A DNA stretch of 64,000 nucleotides from JAENVU01 sp031422675 (GCA_031422675.1 JANPMG010000028.1:24445-88444); one strand, 5' to 3'; positions 8,126 through 18,124 are shown, counted from the stretch's first letter. Made by a program: numbers and translations. The notes: a model not told the origin generated them from the sequence alone.

Positions 8126-9442
8126 TCAGCCCGCGCCGGAGCGGAGCAACGCGCGGGCGGCACCTACCAGGTACAGCGAACCGGTGATGACGATCTGGCC
8201 GTCGCTCGGGGTGAGTTCGACGGCGCGCGCGATCGCGCGCAAGACGTCGGGCTGAAGATCGATGCGGTCCGGATCGACACCCAGGGCCCGCGCCGCATCG
8301 ACGATCGCGCTGGGGTCCATCCCTCTCGGCGTCGGTGCACGCGTACACACGAGGTGCTCGACGTCGGCCGCACCGAGGGCGCTCAACATGTCCGCCGCGT
8401 TCTTCTCGCGCGTGAGTCCCACGACGAGCGTGCGCGGCGCCGCCACGAACTCCTCCGCCAGCGCAGCCTGCACCGCCTGCGCGCCGGTCACGTTGTGCGC
8501 ACCGTCGAGCACGGTGAGCGGCTGCGTCCCCACCACTTCGAGCCGGCCGGGCGCGTCCACACTCGCGAACGCCGCTTGGACGAGGTCCTCGTCCAACCGA
8601 TGGCCGATCGCCGCTTCGCCTGCGGTCAGAGCAATCGACGCGTTGACGGTCTGGTGCGCGCCATGGAGGGGGAGGAACACGTCCTCGTACTTCGCAAGTG
8701 GGGTGCGCAGACCGATGAGCCGTCCGCCGACCGCGAGTTGGTCCGAGATGACCCCGAAGTCATCGTCCCGAACCAGCAGTTGCTCGGGCTCCCGAGCCGC
8801 GAAGATCGGCCGGAGATCGGGGTCCAGCTCGCCGAGCACCAAAATCGCACCCGGTACCACGATGCCCGCCTTGTCCGTGGCGATCTCGGCGCGGGTGTCG
8901 CCCAAGAACTCCATGTGATCGAGCGCCACGTTCGTGACGACGGCGACGGGGGCGTCGATCACGTTCGTCGCGTCCCACGTGCCGCCCATCCCCACCTCCA
9001 CCACGGCAACGTCCACCGCGACGTCGGCGAAATAGGTGAACGCGGCGGCGATCATGATCTCGAAGTAACTCGGCGCCTCGGTGAGAAACGCTTCGATCTC
9101 GGCGATCTGGGAAAGGACGCGCGCGAGTTCGTCGTCGGCGATCGGCTGGCCGTCCCAGATGATGCGCTCGTGCACGGATTCGAGATGCGGACTCGTCGTC
9201 AAACCGGTGGAGCGCCCGGAGGCTTCGAACAGCGCGGTGATCATGCGCGCCGTCGAACCTTTGCCGTTGGTGCCGGTGACATGGACCGCCGGGTACTCGA
9301 GTTGCGGAGTTCCGAGCAGCGCGGTGAGCTCCCGGATCCGGTCCAGGGTGGGTGCGCCGCGTTGGCGGTCCGGCTGGAACCCCACACCGGTCTCGAGGTT
9401 CACGTGGCGGTCGAGCCATGCCAATGCCTCCGAGAGGTTCAC
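8126..9442 (-). CDS. folC: Folylpolyglutamate synthase / dihydrofolate synthase
   Basis: FolC adds glutamate to dihydropteroate and to reduced folates, using ATP. The 438-residue product has the Mur-ligase-like P-loop VTGTNGKGSTARM near residue 50, the TSPHLESVHERI motif of the folate site, VEVGMGGTWDATNV and the C-terminal LDGAHN motif. The GTG start at 9442 overlaps the valS stop as GTGA, indicating coupling. A much longer open frame upstream exists but is antisense-like read-through of valS. Confidence 0.93.
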   Translation of the reverse strand: MNLSEALAWLDRHVNLETGVGFQPDRQRGAPTLDRIRELTALLGTPQLEYPAVHVTGTNGKGSTARMITALFEASGRSTGLTTSPHLESVHERIIWDGQPIADDELARVLSQIAEIEAFLTEAPSYFEIMIAAAFTYFADVAVDVAVVEVGMGGTWDATNVIDAPVAVVTNVALDHMEFLGDTRAEIATDKAGIVVPGAILVLGELDPDLRPIFAAREPEQLLVRDDDFGVISDQLAVGGRLIGLRTPLAKYEDVFLPLHGAHQTVNASIALTAGEAAIGHRLDEDLVQAAFASVDAPGRLEVVGTQPLTVLDGAHNVTGAQAVQAALAEEFVAAPRTLVVGLTREKNAADMLSALGAADVEHLVCTRAPTPRGMDPSAIVDAARALGVDPDRIDLQPDVLRAIARAVELTPSDGQIVITGSLYLVGAARALLRSGAG

Positions 9443-11982
9443 GCGGGCAAGTCGGCGAGCGTGGCTTCGACGCTGAGGTCGGTCCCCGGCGTGGTCGTCA
9501 ACGTGGCGATGACCCCGGCGGCCAGGAGATCGTCCGTCGCGGCCGCGAGCGCCTCGAGTCGGATCGCAGTGTCGGTGACGGCGGCATGCGTGACCTCGGC
9601 TCGCATCGATACCTTCGCGTCGGACTTCACTCGACGGACGGCACTCAGCGTCTGGGCCGCCGCTGCGAAGACCAGCGGGTCGCCGCCGAAGTTCACCTCG
9701 GTGTCGGTGGGCCAGGGGGCGCGATGAATCGACCCGTCCTGCCACCACGACCACACCTCCTCGGTGACGTAGACGAGGAACGGCGCGAACAGCCGTTGGA
9801 GCACCGACAGTGCGAGGCTCAGCGCGCCGCGCGCCGATCCTGCACCCGGGTCGTCCGCGGGCCCGTAGGCGCGGTGCTTCACGAGTTCGAGATAGTCGTC
9901 GCAGAAGTCCCAGAAGAACCGCTCGGACCGTTCGAGCGCCCGGGCGTAGTCGTACTGCGCGAACGCGTCGCTGCATTCGGTGACCGTCACCGACAACGCC
10001 TGGAGCATCGACCGATCGATCGGTGCCGTGATCTCGCCCGCCGGGGCATCGCCCAGCACGCCGAGCACGAACTTCGACGCGTTCAGCAGCTTGATCGAGA
10101 GCCGACGACCCACCTTCATCTGGCCTTCGTCGACCGCGGTGTCCGTGCCGGGACGACCCGACGCAGACCAGTACCGGATGGCGTCCGATCCGTGCTTTTC
10201 GAGCAACGGCATCGGAGTCACCACGTTGCCCTTGCTCTTGGACATCTTCTTGCGGTCCGGGTCCAGTACCCAACCGTTGATCGCGGTGTCGCGCCAGGGC
10301 AGCGTGCCGTGCTCGAAGTGCGCGCGAACGATCGTGTCGAACAACCAGGTCCGAATGATCTCGGGCCCCTGCGGGCGCAGGTCCATCGGGAAGGTGCGGG
10401 CGAAGAGATCGTCGTCGTCGCCCCATCCCGTCGCGATCTGTGGGGTCAGCGACGACGTGGCCCACGTGTCCATCACGTCGGCGTCGGCGACGAAGCCATT
10501 CGGTTCACCGCGCTGCTCTGCGGTGAACCCGACGGGCACATCGCTGGCGGGATCGATAGGGAGGCGGTCCTCGGCGGGGAGCATCGGCGCGTCCCACTGC
10601 GGTTCGCCGCGCGCGTCGAGCGGATACCAGACCGGAATCGGGACTCCGAAGAACCGCTGACGACTCACGAGCCAATCCGTGTTCAAACCCTCGACCCAGG
10701 AGTCGTAACGCTGGCGCATGTGCGCGGGATGCCAGTGCAGCTCCTCCCCGCGCCCGAGGAACGTCTCGCGCAAGGTCTGGTCCCGACCGCCGTTGCGGAA
10801 GTACCACTGCCGCGAGGTGACGATCTCGAGGGGTCGGGACCCGCGCTCGTAGAACTTGACCGGGTGCTGGATTGGCTTCGGTTCGCCCACCAGATCGCCG
10901 GACTCCGCGAGCAGCTCCACGATCCGCCGCTGCGCCTGCTTCGCGTTCTTCCCCGCGAGTTCCGCGTAGCGCGTGGAGGCCTCGGCGTCGACGTCGCTCC
11001 CCCACTCAGGCGCGGCTTCGAGCAACCGACCGTCGCGACCCATCACGTTGCGCAGCGGCAGCTGCAGCTCACGCCACCACACAACGTCCGTGGTGTCACC
11101 GAAGGTGCAGATCATCGCGATTCCCGATCCCTTCTCGGGATCGGCGAGCGGGTGTGCGAGGACGGGAACGGGTACGCCGAACAACGGCGTGCGCACCGTC
11201 TGGCCGAATCGAGCCGCGTACCGAACGTCGTCCGGGTGGGCGACGAGCGCGACGCACGCCGGCAGCAACTCGGGGCGGGTCGTCTCGATGACGATGTCGG
11301 CGCCATCGGCCCCACCGTGGAAGGTGAGCGCGTGGTACGCCGCGGCAGTCTCGCGATCTTCGAGTTCCGCTTGGGCGACCGCGGTGCGATCGTCGACGTC
11401 CCACAGCGTGGGCGCCTCGGCGGAGTAGGCCTCGTCCCGTGCCAGCATCCGGAGAAATGCCCGTTGCGACGCGCGCCGTGATCGCTCCCCGATCGTGGTG
11501 TAGGTCATCGCCCAATCGACCGACAGGCCGAGGCGCCGCCACAACTCCTCGAACTTCTTCTCGTCCTCCACCACGAGCCGGTCGCACAGCTCGACGAAAC
11601 TCTGCCGGGCGATCGGGATCTCCCGGTCTCCGGGTTTCTCCGGCGGAGCAAAATCGGGGTCGACGGGCAGGCTCGGATCGCATCGGACCCCGTAGTAGTT
11701 CTGCACCCGGCGCTCGGTGGCGAGACCGTTGTCGTCCCAGCCCATCGGGTAGAAGAGTTCGAGTCCGAGCATCCGCCGCTGCCGAGCGATGGTGTCGGTC
11801 TGCACGTAGCCGAAGACCGAGCCCATGTGCAGGGAGCCGCTCACCGTCGGCGGCGGCGTGTCGATCGAGAAGATCTCGTCACGCGACTTGGTGCGATCGA
11901 AGGAGTACGTACGGTCCGCCTCCCACTGCGGACCCCACTTCTCCTCTAACCCGTCAAGCGACGGCTTCTCCGGAAGTTGCAT
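9439..11982 (-). CDS. valS: Valyl-tRNA synthetase
   Basis: This enzyme charges tRNA-Val and edits mischarged Thr. The 847-residue class I product has the HIGH-like site PPPTVSGSLHMGS near residue 45, an editing domain in the middle, and KMSKSKGN near residue 590, followed by an anticodon-binding domain. It is on the short side of the family and appears to lack the extended C-terminal coiled-coil found in many bacterial ValRS proteins. ATG at 11982 is an ordinary start. It is co-directional with clpX upstream and folC downstream. Confidence 0.93.
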   Translation of the reverse strand: MQLPEKPSLDGLEEKWGPQWEADRTYSFDRTKSRDEIFSIDTPPPTVSGSLHMGSVFGYVQTDTIARQRRMLGLELFYPMGWDDNGLATERRVQNYYGVRCDPSLPVDPDFAPPEKPGDREIPIARQSFVELCDRLVVEDEKKFEELWRRLGLSVDWAMTYTTIGERSRRASQRAFLRMLARDEAYSAEAPTLWDVDDRTAVAQAELEDRETAAAYHALTFHGGADGADIVIETTRPELLPACVALVAHPDDVRYAARFGQTVRTPLFGVPVPVLAHPLADPEKGSGIAMICTFGDTTDVVWWRELQLPLRNVMGRDGRLLEAAPEWGSDVDAEASTRYAELAGKNAKQAQRRIVELLAESGDLVGEPKPIQHPVKFYERGSRPLEIVTSRQWYFRNGGRDQTLRETFLGRGEELHWHPAHMRQRYDSWVEGLNTDWLVSRQRFFGVPIPVWYPLDARGEPQWDAPMLPAEDRLPIDPASDVPVGFTAEQRGEPNGFVADADVMDTWATSSLTPQIATGWGDDDDLFARTFPMDLRPQGPEIIRTWLFDTIVRAHFEHGTLPWRDTAINGWVLDPDRKKMSKSKGNVVTPMPLLEKHGSDAIRYWSASGRPGTDTAVDEGQMKVGRRLSIKLLNASKFVLGVLGDAPAGEITAPIDRSMLQALSVTVTECSDAFAQYDYARALERSERFFWDFCDDYLELVKHRAYGPADDPGAGSARGALSLALSVLQRLFAPFLVYVTEEVWSWWQDGSIHRAPWPTDTEVNFGGDPLVFAAAAQTLSAVRRVKSDAKVSMRAEVTHAAVTDTAIRLEALAAATDDLLAAGVIATLTTTPGTDLSVEATLADLPA

Positions 11983-12032
11983 GACCGGATCTTAGGAACC
12001 CGCACTCCCGGCGAAGGAGACGAGCCACCGCC

Positions 12033-12791
12033 TCAGGTGAAGGTGAACTCGCCGTAGAACACGTCGAGCACTGCTCGATCGCCGATCATCTCGACCGGGC
12101 CCGTCGTCGGACGTTGATACAGGAGCAGCTCGAGGTCGCTCGCCGACGCCCGGATCGAGAGATCGGCGGCCGGGCGAACGGCGTTGTGGTCCCGGGTCAC
12201 GGTGGCTTGATCGGCGTCGAGATGCACCCACCACTCATCCGACGTGGTGTCGGTCGCACACAGATGCAGGGTCTCACCGTTTCCCGGCACGCCCCGCACA
12301 CCATCGACCCCGTATTCGTGCAGCAGGAGGAAAACTTCCTCGATACCGGCCACCGCGACCGGGGCCGGGACACCATCGGCGGTTCCGCCCGCGGCCAACT
12401 GTGCATCCACTCGGTGGATGGTCAGTTCGTGACACGCGCGCGACGCGACGAATCCCACCGACTGGTCGGGCTCGTACCAGGTCCAACACGGCGTGTCAGG
12501 CTTCGCCGACCGCAGTTCGGTAACCAAGTGACTCATCAGTCCGTCCACCCACGGCCCGCGACCGGCGGCACCCGGGTCCGCGGGATACGCCGGCTTGTCC
12601 CGACCGTTCCCTTCGCAGACGACATGGGACCAGAAACTGGAGAACTCACCGATGTGGAAGGCGAGGCGGTCGAGAGTGAACTCCGGACAGGTGGGAACGA
12701 TCGCATCCGGATCACCGTCACGAATCGCATCGACGATCAGCCCGCGGCTCTGGTCCACCGCATCAACGAGCTCTGAATACGGGAGCCGCAT
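12033..12791 (-). CDS. Maleylpyruvate isomerase family mycothiol-dependent enzyme (second copy)
   Basis: A 252-residue member of the same superfamily as the 7342-8007 product, but longer and with a full C-terminal domain. The N-terminal region contains PEFTLDRLAFHIGEFSSFW with a likely metal-ligand His, then a SRACHELTIHRVDAQLA helix with further His ligands; the C-terminal part resembles the MDMPI_C fold. ATG at 12791 is the first good start after the clpX stop, 29 bases away, so it probably shares the clpX transcript. Substrate unknown. Confidence 0.8.
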   Translation of the reverse strand: MRLPYSELVDAVDQSRGLIVDAIRDGDPDAIVPTCPEFTLDRLAFHIGEFSSFWSHVVCEGNGRDKPAYPADPGAAGRGPWVDGLMSHLVTELRSAKPDTPCWTWYEPDQSVGFVASRACHELTIHRVDAQLAAGGTADGVPAPVAVAGIEEVFLLLHEYGVDGVRGVPGNGETLHLCATDTTSDEWWVHLDADQATVTRDHNAVRPAADLSIRASASDLELLLYQRPTTGPVEMIGDRAVLDVFYGEFTFT

Positions 12792-12820
12792 CGACAGACC
12801 GACGCTGGAGCCGAGAACGC

Positions 12821-14077
12821 TTACGCGCTCTTGAGTTCGGCTTCGTCGGTGGTGACGAGGGTGGGGTGCACCTTGTCCAGCACGACGGAGCGGTCGACGA
12901 TGCACTGCTTCACATCGCCGCGGCTCGGCAGGTCGTACATCACTTCGAGGAGCACCTCTTCGAGAATCGCCCGCAACCCGCGTGCGCCGGTCCCCCGCTC
13001 CAACGCGAGATCGGCAACGGCTTCGAGCGCGTCGTCGGTGAAGTGGAGGTCCACGTCGTCGAACTGGAAGAACTTCTGGAACTGCTTGAGCAGCGCGTTC
13101 TTCGGAGTCATCAGGATCTGCATCAACGCGTCACGGTCGAGCGGGTTCACCGCCGCGATGACGGGCAGGCGGCCGACGAACTCGGGGATGAGACCGAACT
13201 TCAAGAGATCCTCGGGCATGACGCCCGAGAGCATGTTCTTCGCGGCGCGCTCGGCCTTGCCGATGACGTCGCCGCGGAAACCCACACCCTGGCTGCCGTT
13301 GCGGCGCTCGATGATCTGGTCCACCCCGGCGAAGGCGCCACCCACGATGAAGAGGATGTTCGTGGTGTCGATCTGGATGAACTCTTGGTGAGGATGCTTG
13401 CGGCCACCCTGAGGCGGCACCGCGGCCGTGGTCCCCTCCAAGATCTTGAGCAGCGCCTGCTGCACGCCTTCACCCGACACGTCGCGCGTGATCGACGGGT
13501 TCTCGGACTTCCGGGCGATCTTGTCGATCTCGTCGATATAGATGATCCCGGTCTCGGCCTTCTTGACGTCGTAGTCCGCGGCCTGGATCAGCTTGAGCAG
13601 GATGTTCTCGACGTCCTCGCCGACGTATCCGGCTTCGGTGAGCGCGGTCGCGTCGGCGATCGCGAACGGAACTTTCAAAAGCCGGGCCAAGGTCTGGGCG
13701 AGCAGCGTCTTGCCGCAACCGGTAGGCCCGATCAGCATGATGTTCGACTTCTGGAGCTCGACATCGGGATCGCCGAAGGCGCTGGCTTGCACGCGCTTGT
13801 AATGGTTGTAGACCGCGACCGAGAGGATCTTCTTGGCTTGCTCCTGGCCGATGACGTAGTCGTTCAGGTAGCCGTAAATCTCACGCGGCTTGGGGAGCTC
13901 GTCGAACTTGACCTCGGTGGTCTGGGACAGCTCTTCCTCGATGATCTCGTTGCAGAGATCGATGCACTCGTCGCAGATGTAAACGCCCGGACCCGCGATG
14001 AGCTTCTTGACCTGCTTCTGGCTCTTTCCGCAGAACGAGCACTTGAGGAGGTCTCCTCCATCACCGAACTTCGCCAC
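12821..14077 (-). CDS. clpX: ATP-dependent Clp protease ATP-binding subunit ClpX
   Basis: ClpX unfolds tagged substrates, including SsrA-tagged proteins, and feeds them to ClpP. The 418-residue product has the N-terminal zinc-binding domain (CSFCGKSQ and ICDECIDLC), Walker A GPTGCGKT, Walker B IIYIDEIDK and the C-terminal D2 small domain. clpP lies immediately upstream. The tmRNA-SmpB system that makes ClpX substrates is encoded at the other end of this window. Confidence 0.97.
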   Translation of the reverse strand: MAKFGDGGDLLKCSFCGKSQKQVKKLIAGPGVYICDECIDLCNEIIEEELSQTTEVKFDELPKPREIYGYLNDYVIGQEQAKKILSVAVYNHYKRVQASAFGDPDVELQKSNIMLIGPTGCGKTLLAQTLARLLKVPFAIADATALTEAGYVGEDVENILLKLIQAADYDVKKAETGIIYIDEIDKIARKSENPSITRDVSGEGVQQALLKILEGTTAAVPPQGGRKHPHQEFIQIDTTNILFIVGGAFAGVDQIIERRNGSQGVGFRGDVIGKAERAAKNMLSGVMPEDLLKFGLIPEFVGRLPVIAAVNPLDRDALMQILMTPKNALLKQFQKFFQFDDVDLHFTDDALEAVADLALERGTGARGLRAILEEVLLEVMYDLPSRGDVKQCIVDRSVVLDKVHPTLVTTDEAELKSA

Positions 14078-14122
14078 GTGGTCTCCCCCCGAGGTAGATC
14101 CCGGTACGCGTTGGTCCTGCGG

Positions 14123-14764
14123 TCAGCTCACGCCCGCCGGAACCCCGACGGCCGCGAGTTCACGGTTGCTGATGACCTCGTCGACGATTCCGTATTCCTT
14201 GGCTTCGTTGGCGCCCATGATGAAGTCACGGTCGGTGTCCTTGGACACCTTCTCGACGGTCTGGCCGGAGTGGTGCGCCAGGATCTCGTCCAGGGTCTCA
14301 CGCATGCGGGTGATCTCCTTGGCCTGGATCTGGATGTCCACGGCCTGACCCTGCGCGCCACCGTGAGGCTGGTGGATCAACACCCGAGCGTGGGGAAGGA
14401 TGAAACGCTTGCCCTTCTCCCCCGCCGCGAGGATGACCGCGGCGGCCGAGGCAGCCTGGCCCATGCAGATGGTGGAGATGTCGGGCTTGATGAACTGCAT
14501 CGTGTCGTAGATCGCGAACAGGCCCGTGATCTCGCCGCCGGGCGAGTTGATGTACAGCGAGATGTCCTTGTCCGGGTCTTCACTTTCCAGATGGAGGAGC
14601 TGGGCCATGATGATGTTGGCCACGTGCTCGTCCACCGCGGTGCCGAGCAGGATGATCCGTTCCTTGAGCAACTTCCCGAGGAGGCTGGTGGTCCGCTCGC
14701 CGCCGTAAGGCGTCTTTTCCCAGACCTCGGGAACATAGAACGAGTTGTACGCCGGCTGAATCAC
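14123..14764 (-). CDS. clpP: ATP-dependent Clp protease proteolytic subunit
   Basis: ClpP forms the barrel-shaped serine peptidase partnered by ClpX. The 213-residue product has Ser106 in MGQAASAAA and His131 in LIHQPHGG, and the expected Asp in the region before EAKEYGIVDEV, so the triad is complete. Actinobacteria often carry two clpP genes in tandem; only one is present here. The ATG overlaps the tig stop (ATGA). Confidence 0.96.
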   Translation of the reverse strand: MIQPAYNSFYVPEVWEKTPYGGERTTSLLGKLLKERIILLGTAVDEHVANIIMAQLLHLESEDPDKDISLYINSPGGEITGLFAIYDTMQFIKPDISTICMGQAASAAAVILAAGEKGKRFILPHARVLIHQPHGGAQGQAVDIQIQAKEITRMRETLDEILAHHSGQTVEKVSKDTDRDFIMGANEAKEYGIVDEVISNRELAAVGVPAGVS

Positions 14765-16173
14765 GATTCGGGCTCCTCTTCGGTCACGGGTTCGTCAGTC
14801 TTGATGCTGGGAGACTTGGTGCTTCGAGTTTCGGTGGGATCGGCCGAACCGCTGACAGCTGGGATCTCCACGTCGAGCACATTGCCCTCGGTGTCCAGCG
14901 CAACCGCGGAATCGACGACGAGTTGCAATGCCTTTCCGCGAGCAAGGTCAGAGCGTACCGCCTCCAGCAGCCCTCGCCGGTCGAGATCCCGGCGCACCTT
15001 GGCCACCTTTTCGCCGGTTCGTTCGGCCAGGCGGCCAATTTCGGCGTCCACCTCGTCGTCGGTGGGCTCGATGGATTCCTGGGCAACGACGGCCCGCAAC
15101 GCCATGTCGGCGAGGACGGCATTCACGGCGCCGGTGCGGATCTCGTCGACGAACGCGGCCTGGTCCTGACCCGTGGCGGCCAGCCACTGCGGGATCGACA
15201 TTCCTTGCTGCTGGACCCGATGCATCAGGTCGTGCAGTCGTTGTTCCATCTCTTGGGCAACGAGCGGTTCCGGCGCCTCGACGGGAACGAGGCTCGCCAA
15301 CTCGGTGAGCACGTTGTCGCGCAGCGCCATCTGAGCTTGGAGCTTGCCCATGAGTTCCATCCGCCGGCGCGACTCGGATCGCAGATCCTCGACGGTCTCC
15401 GACGCGGTGTTCTCGGCGACCCACTCGTCGGTGAGTTCGGGCAACACCTTGCGCTGCGCTTCTTTCACCACCGCTCGGAACGACACCGTGGCTCCGGCCT
15501 GCTCGCCGAAGCGGTCGGGCAGCGTGTCGGTGAACTCGAGGACCGCGCCCGGACCCGCGCCACGCAGGTGCTCGTCCAGCGCCGGGACGAGGCCGTCCGA
15601 ACCGACTTCGTAGAGCAGGTCGGTGGCGCTCAACGCGTCCACGGGCTCGTCGTCGATAGTGGAGCTGAGATCGATGGACGCAAAGTGGCCGTCCTCGAGC
15701 GGAACGTCGGACTCCACGAGGTCGCCGAACCGGTCTCGCAGCGAATCGACCTGGGCATCCAGGGCTTCGTCGGAGACGGGCGTGTAGTCCACTGCGACGC
15801 GCAACTCGTCGTAACCCGAGAGGCGAATCTTCGGACGCGTCTCGACCACCGCCTCGAACGAGACCGGGCCGGACTCCTCACCGGCGGTGATCTCGATCTC
15901 GGGGGGCGCGATCACGTCGATCGACTCGGCGGCGATGGCATCCACGTAGAACTCCGCCAGCCCATCCTTCAACGCCTGCTCCCGGGCGATGTCGGTGCCG
16001 AAGCGGGCTTCGAGGAGCTTGCGAGGAGCCTTACCGGGACGGAACCCGGGGATCCGCACCTCGTGGGCGAGCTTGCGGAAGGCCGCGGTGATCGCCGGCT
16101 CGAACTCCTGCTCCGAGATGGCGATGAACAGCTTGACTTTGTTGCCCTCGAGGGGCTCGATGGAGGTCTCCAT
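14761..16173 (-). CDS. tig: Trigger factor (ribosome-associated chaperone)
   Basis: Trigger factor binds the ribosome near the exit tunnel and shields nascent chains. The 470-residue product has the N-terminal ribosome-binding signature around GFRPGKAPRKLLEARFG (residues 43-59), a central PPIase-like domain and a helical C-terminal domain, ending in an acidic low-complexity tail. Gene order tig-clpP-clpX is conserved in many bacteria and links folding with degradation. Confidence 0.95.
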   Translation of the reverse strand: METSIEPLEGNKVKLFIAISEQEFEPAITAAFRKLAHEVRIPGFRPGKAPRKLLEARFGTDIAREQALKDGLAEFYVDAIAAESIDVIAPPEIEITAGEESGPVSFEAVVETRPKIRLSGYDELRVAVDYTPVSDEALDAQVDSLRDRFGDLVESDVPLEDGHFASIDLSSTIDDEPVDALSATDLLYEVGSDGLVPALDEHLRGAGPGAVLEFTDTLPDRFGEQAGATVSFRAVVKEAQRKVLPELTDEWVAENTASETVEDLRSESRRRMELMGKLQAQMALRDNVLTELASLVPVEAPEPLVAQEMEQRLHDLMHRVQQQGMSIPQWLAATGQDQAAFVDEIRTGAVNAVLADMALRAVVAQESIEPTDDEVDAEIGRLAERTGEKVAKVRRDLDRRGLLEAVRSDLARGKALQLVVDSAVALDTEGNVLDVEIPAVSGSADPTETRSTKSPSIKTDEPVTEEEPES

Positions 16174-16264
16174 AAGGGTCGGTCACCTTACCCGTGGGCC
16201 CTGCGATGGCCGGGATGGAGTGCGGAATGCTCCGCTGACCGAACCCGCTGACCGGACCGGCGAT

Positions 16265-18124
16265 TCAGCTGGCGACGAGATACCCGCCGTTGATCATCGC
16301 GAGTCCGCCCGCGTGTTTCCACGTCCAACGCGCCCAGTTGGCGACAACCCGGGGCGCGCTGCCCGCGGGACGGACGCCGCCATAGGCGTCGAGGACGGCG
16401 TAGCCGGCGTTGTCGGGCGCGATGACGATGTCGCGCGCGATGTCGCGTCCGCGCCAGTAGGGGGTCTTGCGCTGCGTGGCGTCGCCCGCCACGTGCACAC
16501 CACCGAAACCGTCGAGCAAGTACGCGCCACCACCACCCGGCGAATACGCGAACCCACGGACGATGTCCCAGCCGGGCCAGTAGCCGAGCGCGTACTTCGT
16601 CGCGCTGCCCCCCACATGGATACCGCCATAGCCGTCCACGACCGTGTAGCCGCGGCCGTCCGGCGTGAGCGTGATGTCCCGCGCGATGTCGAATCCGAAG
16701 TAGGTGGTCACCTGCCGGCGGATCCACCCGCGGTTGGCACTGCCGAACTTGTGCACGCCACCAAAGCCGTCGAGAACCATGTAGCCGAGGCCGTCGCGCG
16801 TCACGACGAGCGCACGCGCCAGGTTGGCGATGATCTTGCGGGAGCCGAAGTACGGCGCGCCCTCGTGCGGCGTCACGGTTCCGTCGGACGCAAGCGTGTA
16901 GTAGCCACCGTTCGGGTTGGTCGCGACCTGCCGACCGGGGGTCGGAAGCGCGAGTCCGGTGTAGTCGCGCACCGTCGCACCGACGCCACCTGCCATCACC
17001 TGCTGGAACACCGAATAAGCAGGCTTCTTGGTCCGATCGATGCGTTCGAGTCCGAGGTTCTCCCACCGGTTCGCGAGGTTCGAACCCGCGTCGCGCAGCC
17101 GGAACCAGATCATTGGGCCGGTGAATGCCCGGAACGTGGTGTTCCAACCGAGGAAGTAGTCGCGGACCCACTGGGCCTGCTGCGCTTCGGTGAGCGCTTG
17201 CGGATCCGCTCCGGTGGGCGCGCCCATCTCGGTACCCCACACCTTCTTGTTCGCGTCACCGTTCTCGACCATGACGTCGTAGAGGAACTGGGTCTGCGTG
17301 AACGCGTTCCATGGGGCCGCGTTGAGAGGATTGGTCGGGAACATGTAGGGGTGATGACCGACCGCGTCGAAGTACCCACGGGCGCCACGCGCGTAGAGAT
17401 TGCGCAGCCAGGTCACCGGCGAATAATCCGTGCCGTCCGCCGCGTCACCCGCCGGTGACGTTCCGCCGGTGATCACGAGCGAGTTCGGGTCCGACGCCTT
17501 CGCGGCCACGTACGCCGACTTCAGCATCGCGGTGTACAGATCCGGGTTCGGGCGAGGCATCGAGAACTCTTGGTGGTTCGGTTCGTTCCACATCTGCCAC
17601 GTGGTGACCGAACCCCGCAGCCGTTCGATCGGCGACTGCGTTCCGTACCGGGCCGCGGCCGCGCCGACGAACCGTCCGTAGTCCGCCGGGTTGGCAGACA
17701 AGCAATGCAGTTCACCGGGCGGGCAATCGGCGGTGCGCGCCCAGGGCGGACTGTAAGCCGCGGTGCCGATGATGTTGAGACCACGAGCGCGTGCGTTCAG
17801 GACGATTCGGTCGGTCGCGGCATTCCACCGCCAGGTCGTCGGACCGTCGTACTGGATGTGGTTCCAGTCGATGTCGATGTTGATCCACTTCGCGCCGGAC
17901 GCGGCGACCTCGTCGAGATCACGCGTCTGCTCGGCGTCCGACGCCCAGAGGATCTCCGGACCGGCCGAGAGACCGGCCCGCTGGGCCACATCGGTGCCGG
18001 CCGCGCTCACCGCGCCCGCCGTTGCAACCGGCGCGCCCGGAAGTGAATCCAGACCGACGACTCCCGAGATGGAAATGATGGCGACCGATGCGCTCGCGAC
18101 GCACCGGCCCAACAATCGGCGCAT
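16265..18124 (-). CDS. Secreted glycoside-hydrolase-like protein with C-terminal propeller-like repeats
   Basis: The 619-residue product has a signal peptide (about residues 1-36), then a TIM-barrel glycosidase-like domain resembling cellulase-type (GH5/GH39-like) proteins. Candidate catalytic residues are the acid/base Glu181 in QMWNEPNH and the nucleophile Glu299 in KVWGTEMG. Residues from about 425 to the end contain at least four repeats of roughly 40-45 residues with a core like YVLDGFGGVHxxGSA, probably blades of a beta-propeller or a surface module. A lipoprotein paralogue without these repeats is at 42947. Substrate unknown; polysaccharide or exopolymer processing is inferred. Transcribed divergently from the membrane protein at 18307. 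Confidence 0.8.
   Translation of the reverse strand: MRRLLGRCVASASVAIISISGVVGLDSLPGAPVATAGAVSAAGTDVAQRAGLSAGPEILWASDAEQTRDLDEVAASGAKWINIDIDWNHIQYDGPTTWRWNAATDRIVLNARARGLNIIGTAAYSPPWARTADCPPGELHCLSANPADYGRFVGAAAARYGTQSPIERLRGSVTTWQMWNEPNHQEFSMPRPNPDLYTAMLKSAYVAAKASDPNSLVITGGTSPAGDAADGTDYSPVTWLRNLYARGARGYFDAVGHHPYMFPTNPLNAAPWNAFTQTQFLYDVMVENGDANKKVWGTEMGAPTGADPQALTEAQQAQWVRDYFLGWNTTFRAFTGPMIWFRLRDAGSNLANRWENLGLERIDRTKKPAYSVFQQVMAGGVGATVRDYTGLALPTPGRQVATNPNGGYYTLASDGTVTPHEGAPYFGSRKIIANLARALVVTRDGLGYMVLDGFGGVHKFGSANRGWIRRQVTTYFGFDIARDITLTPDGRGYTVVDGYGGIHVGGSATKYALGYWPGWDIVRGFAYSPGGGGAYLLDGFGGVHVAGDATQRKTPYWRGRDIARDIVIAPDNAGYAVLDAYGGVRPAGSAPRVVANWARWTWKHAGGLAMINGGYLVAS

Noticed and set aside
8126..10465. 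A 779-codon frame that would extend FolC at its N-terminus
   Set aside because: The extra part is out-of-frame read-through of valS; the GTGA overlap start at 9442 gives the normal FolC.
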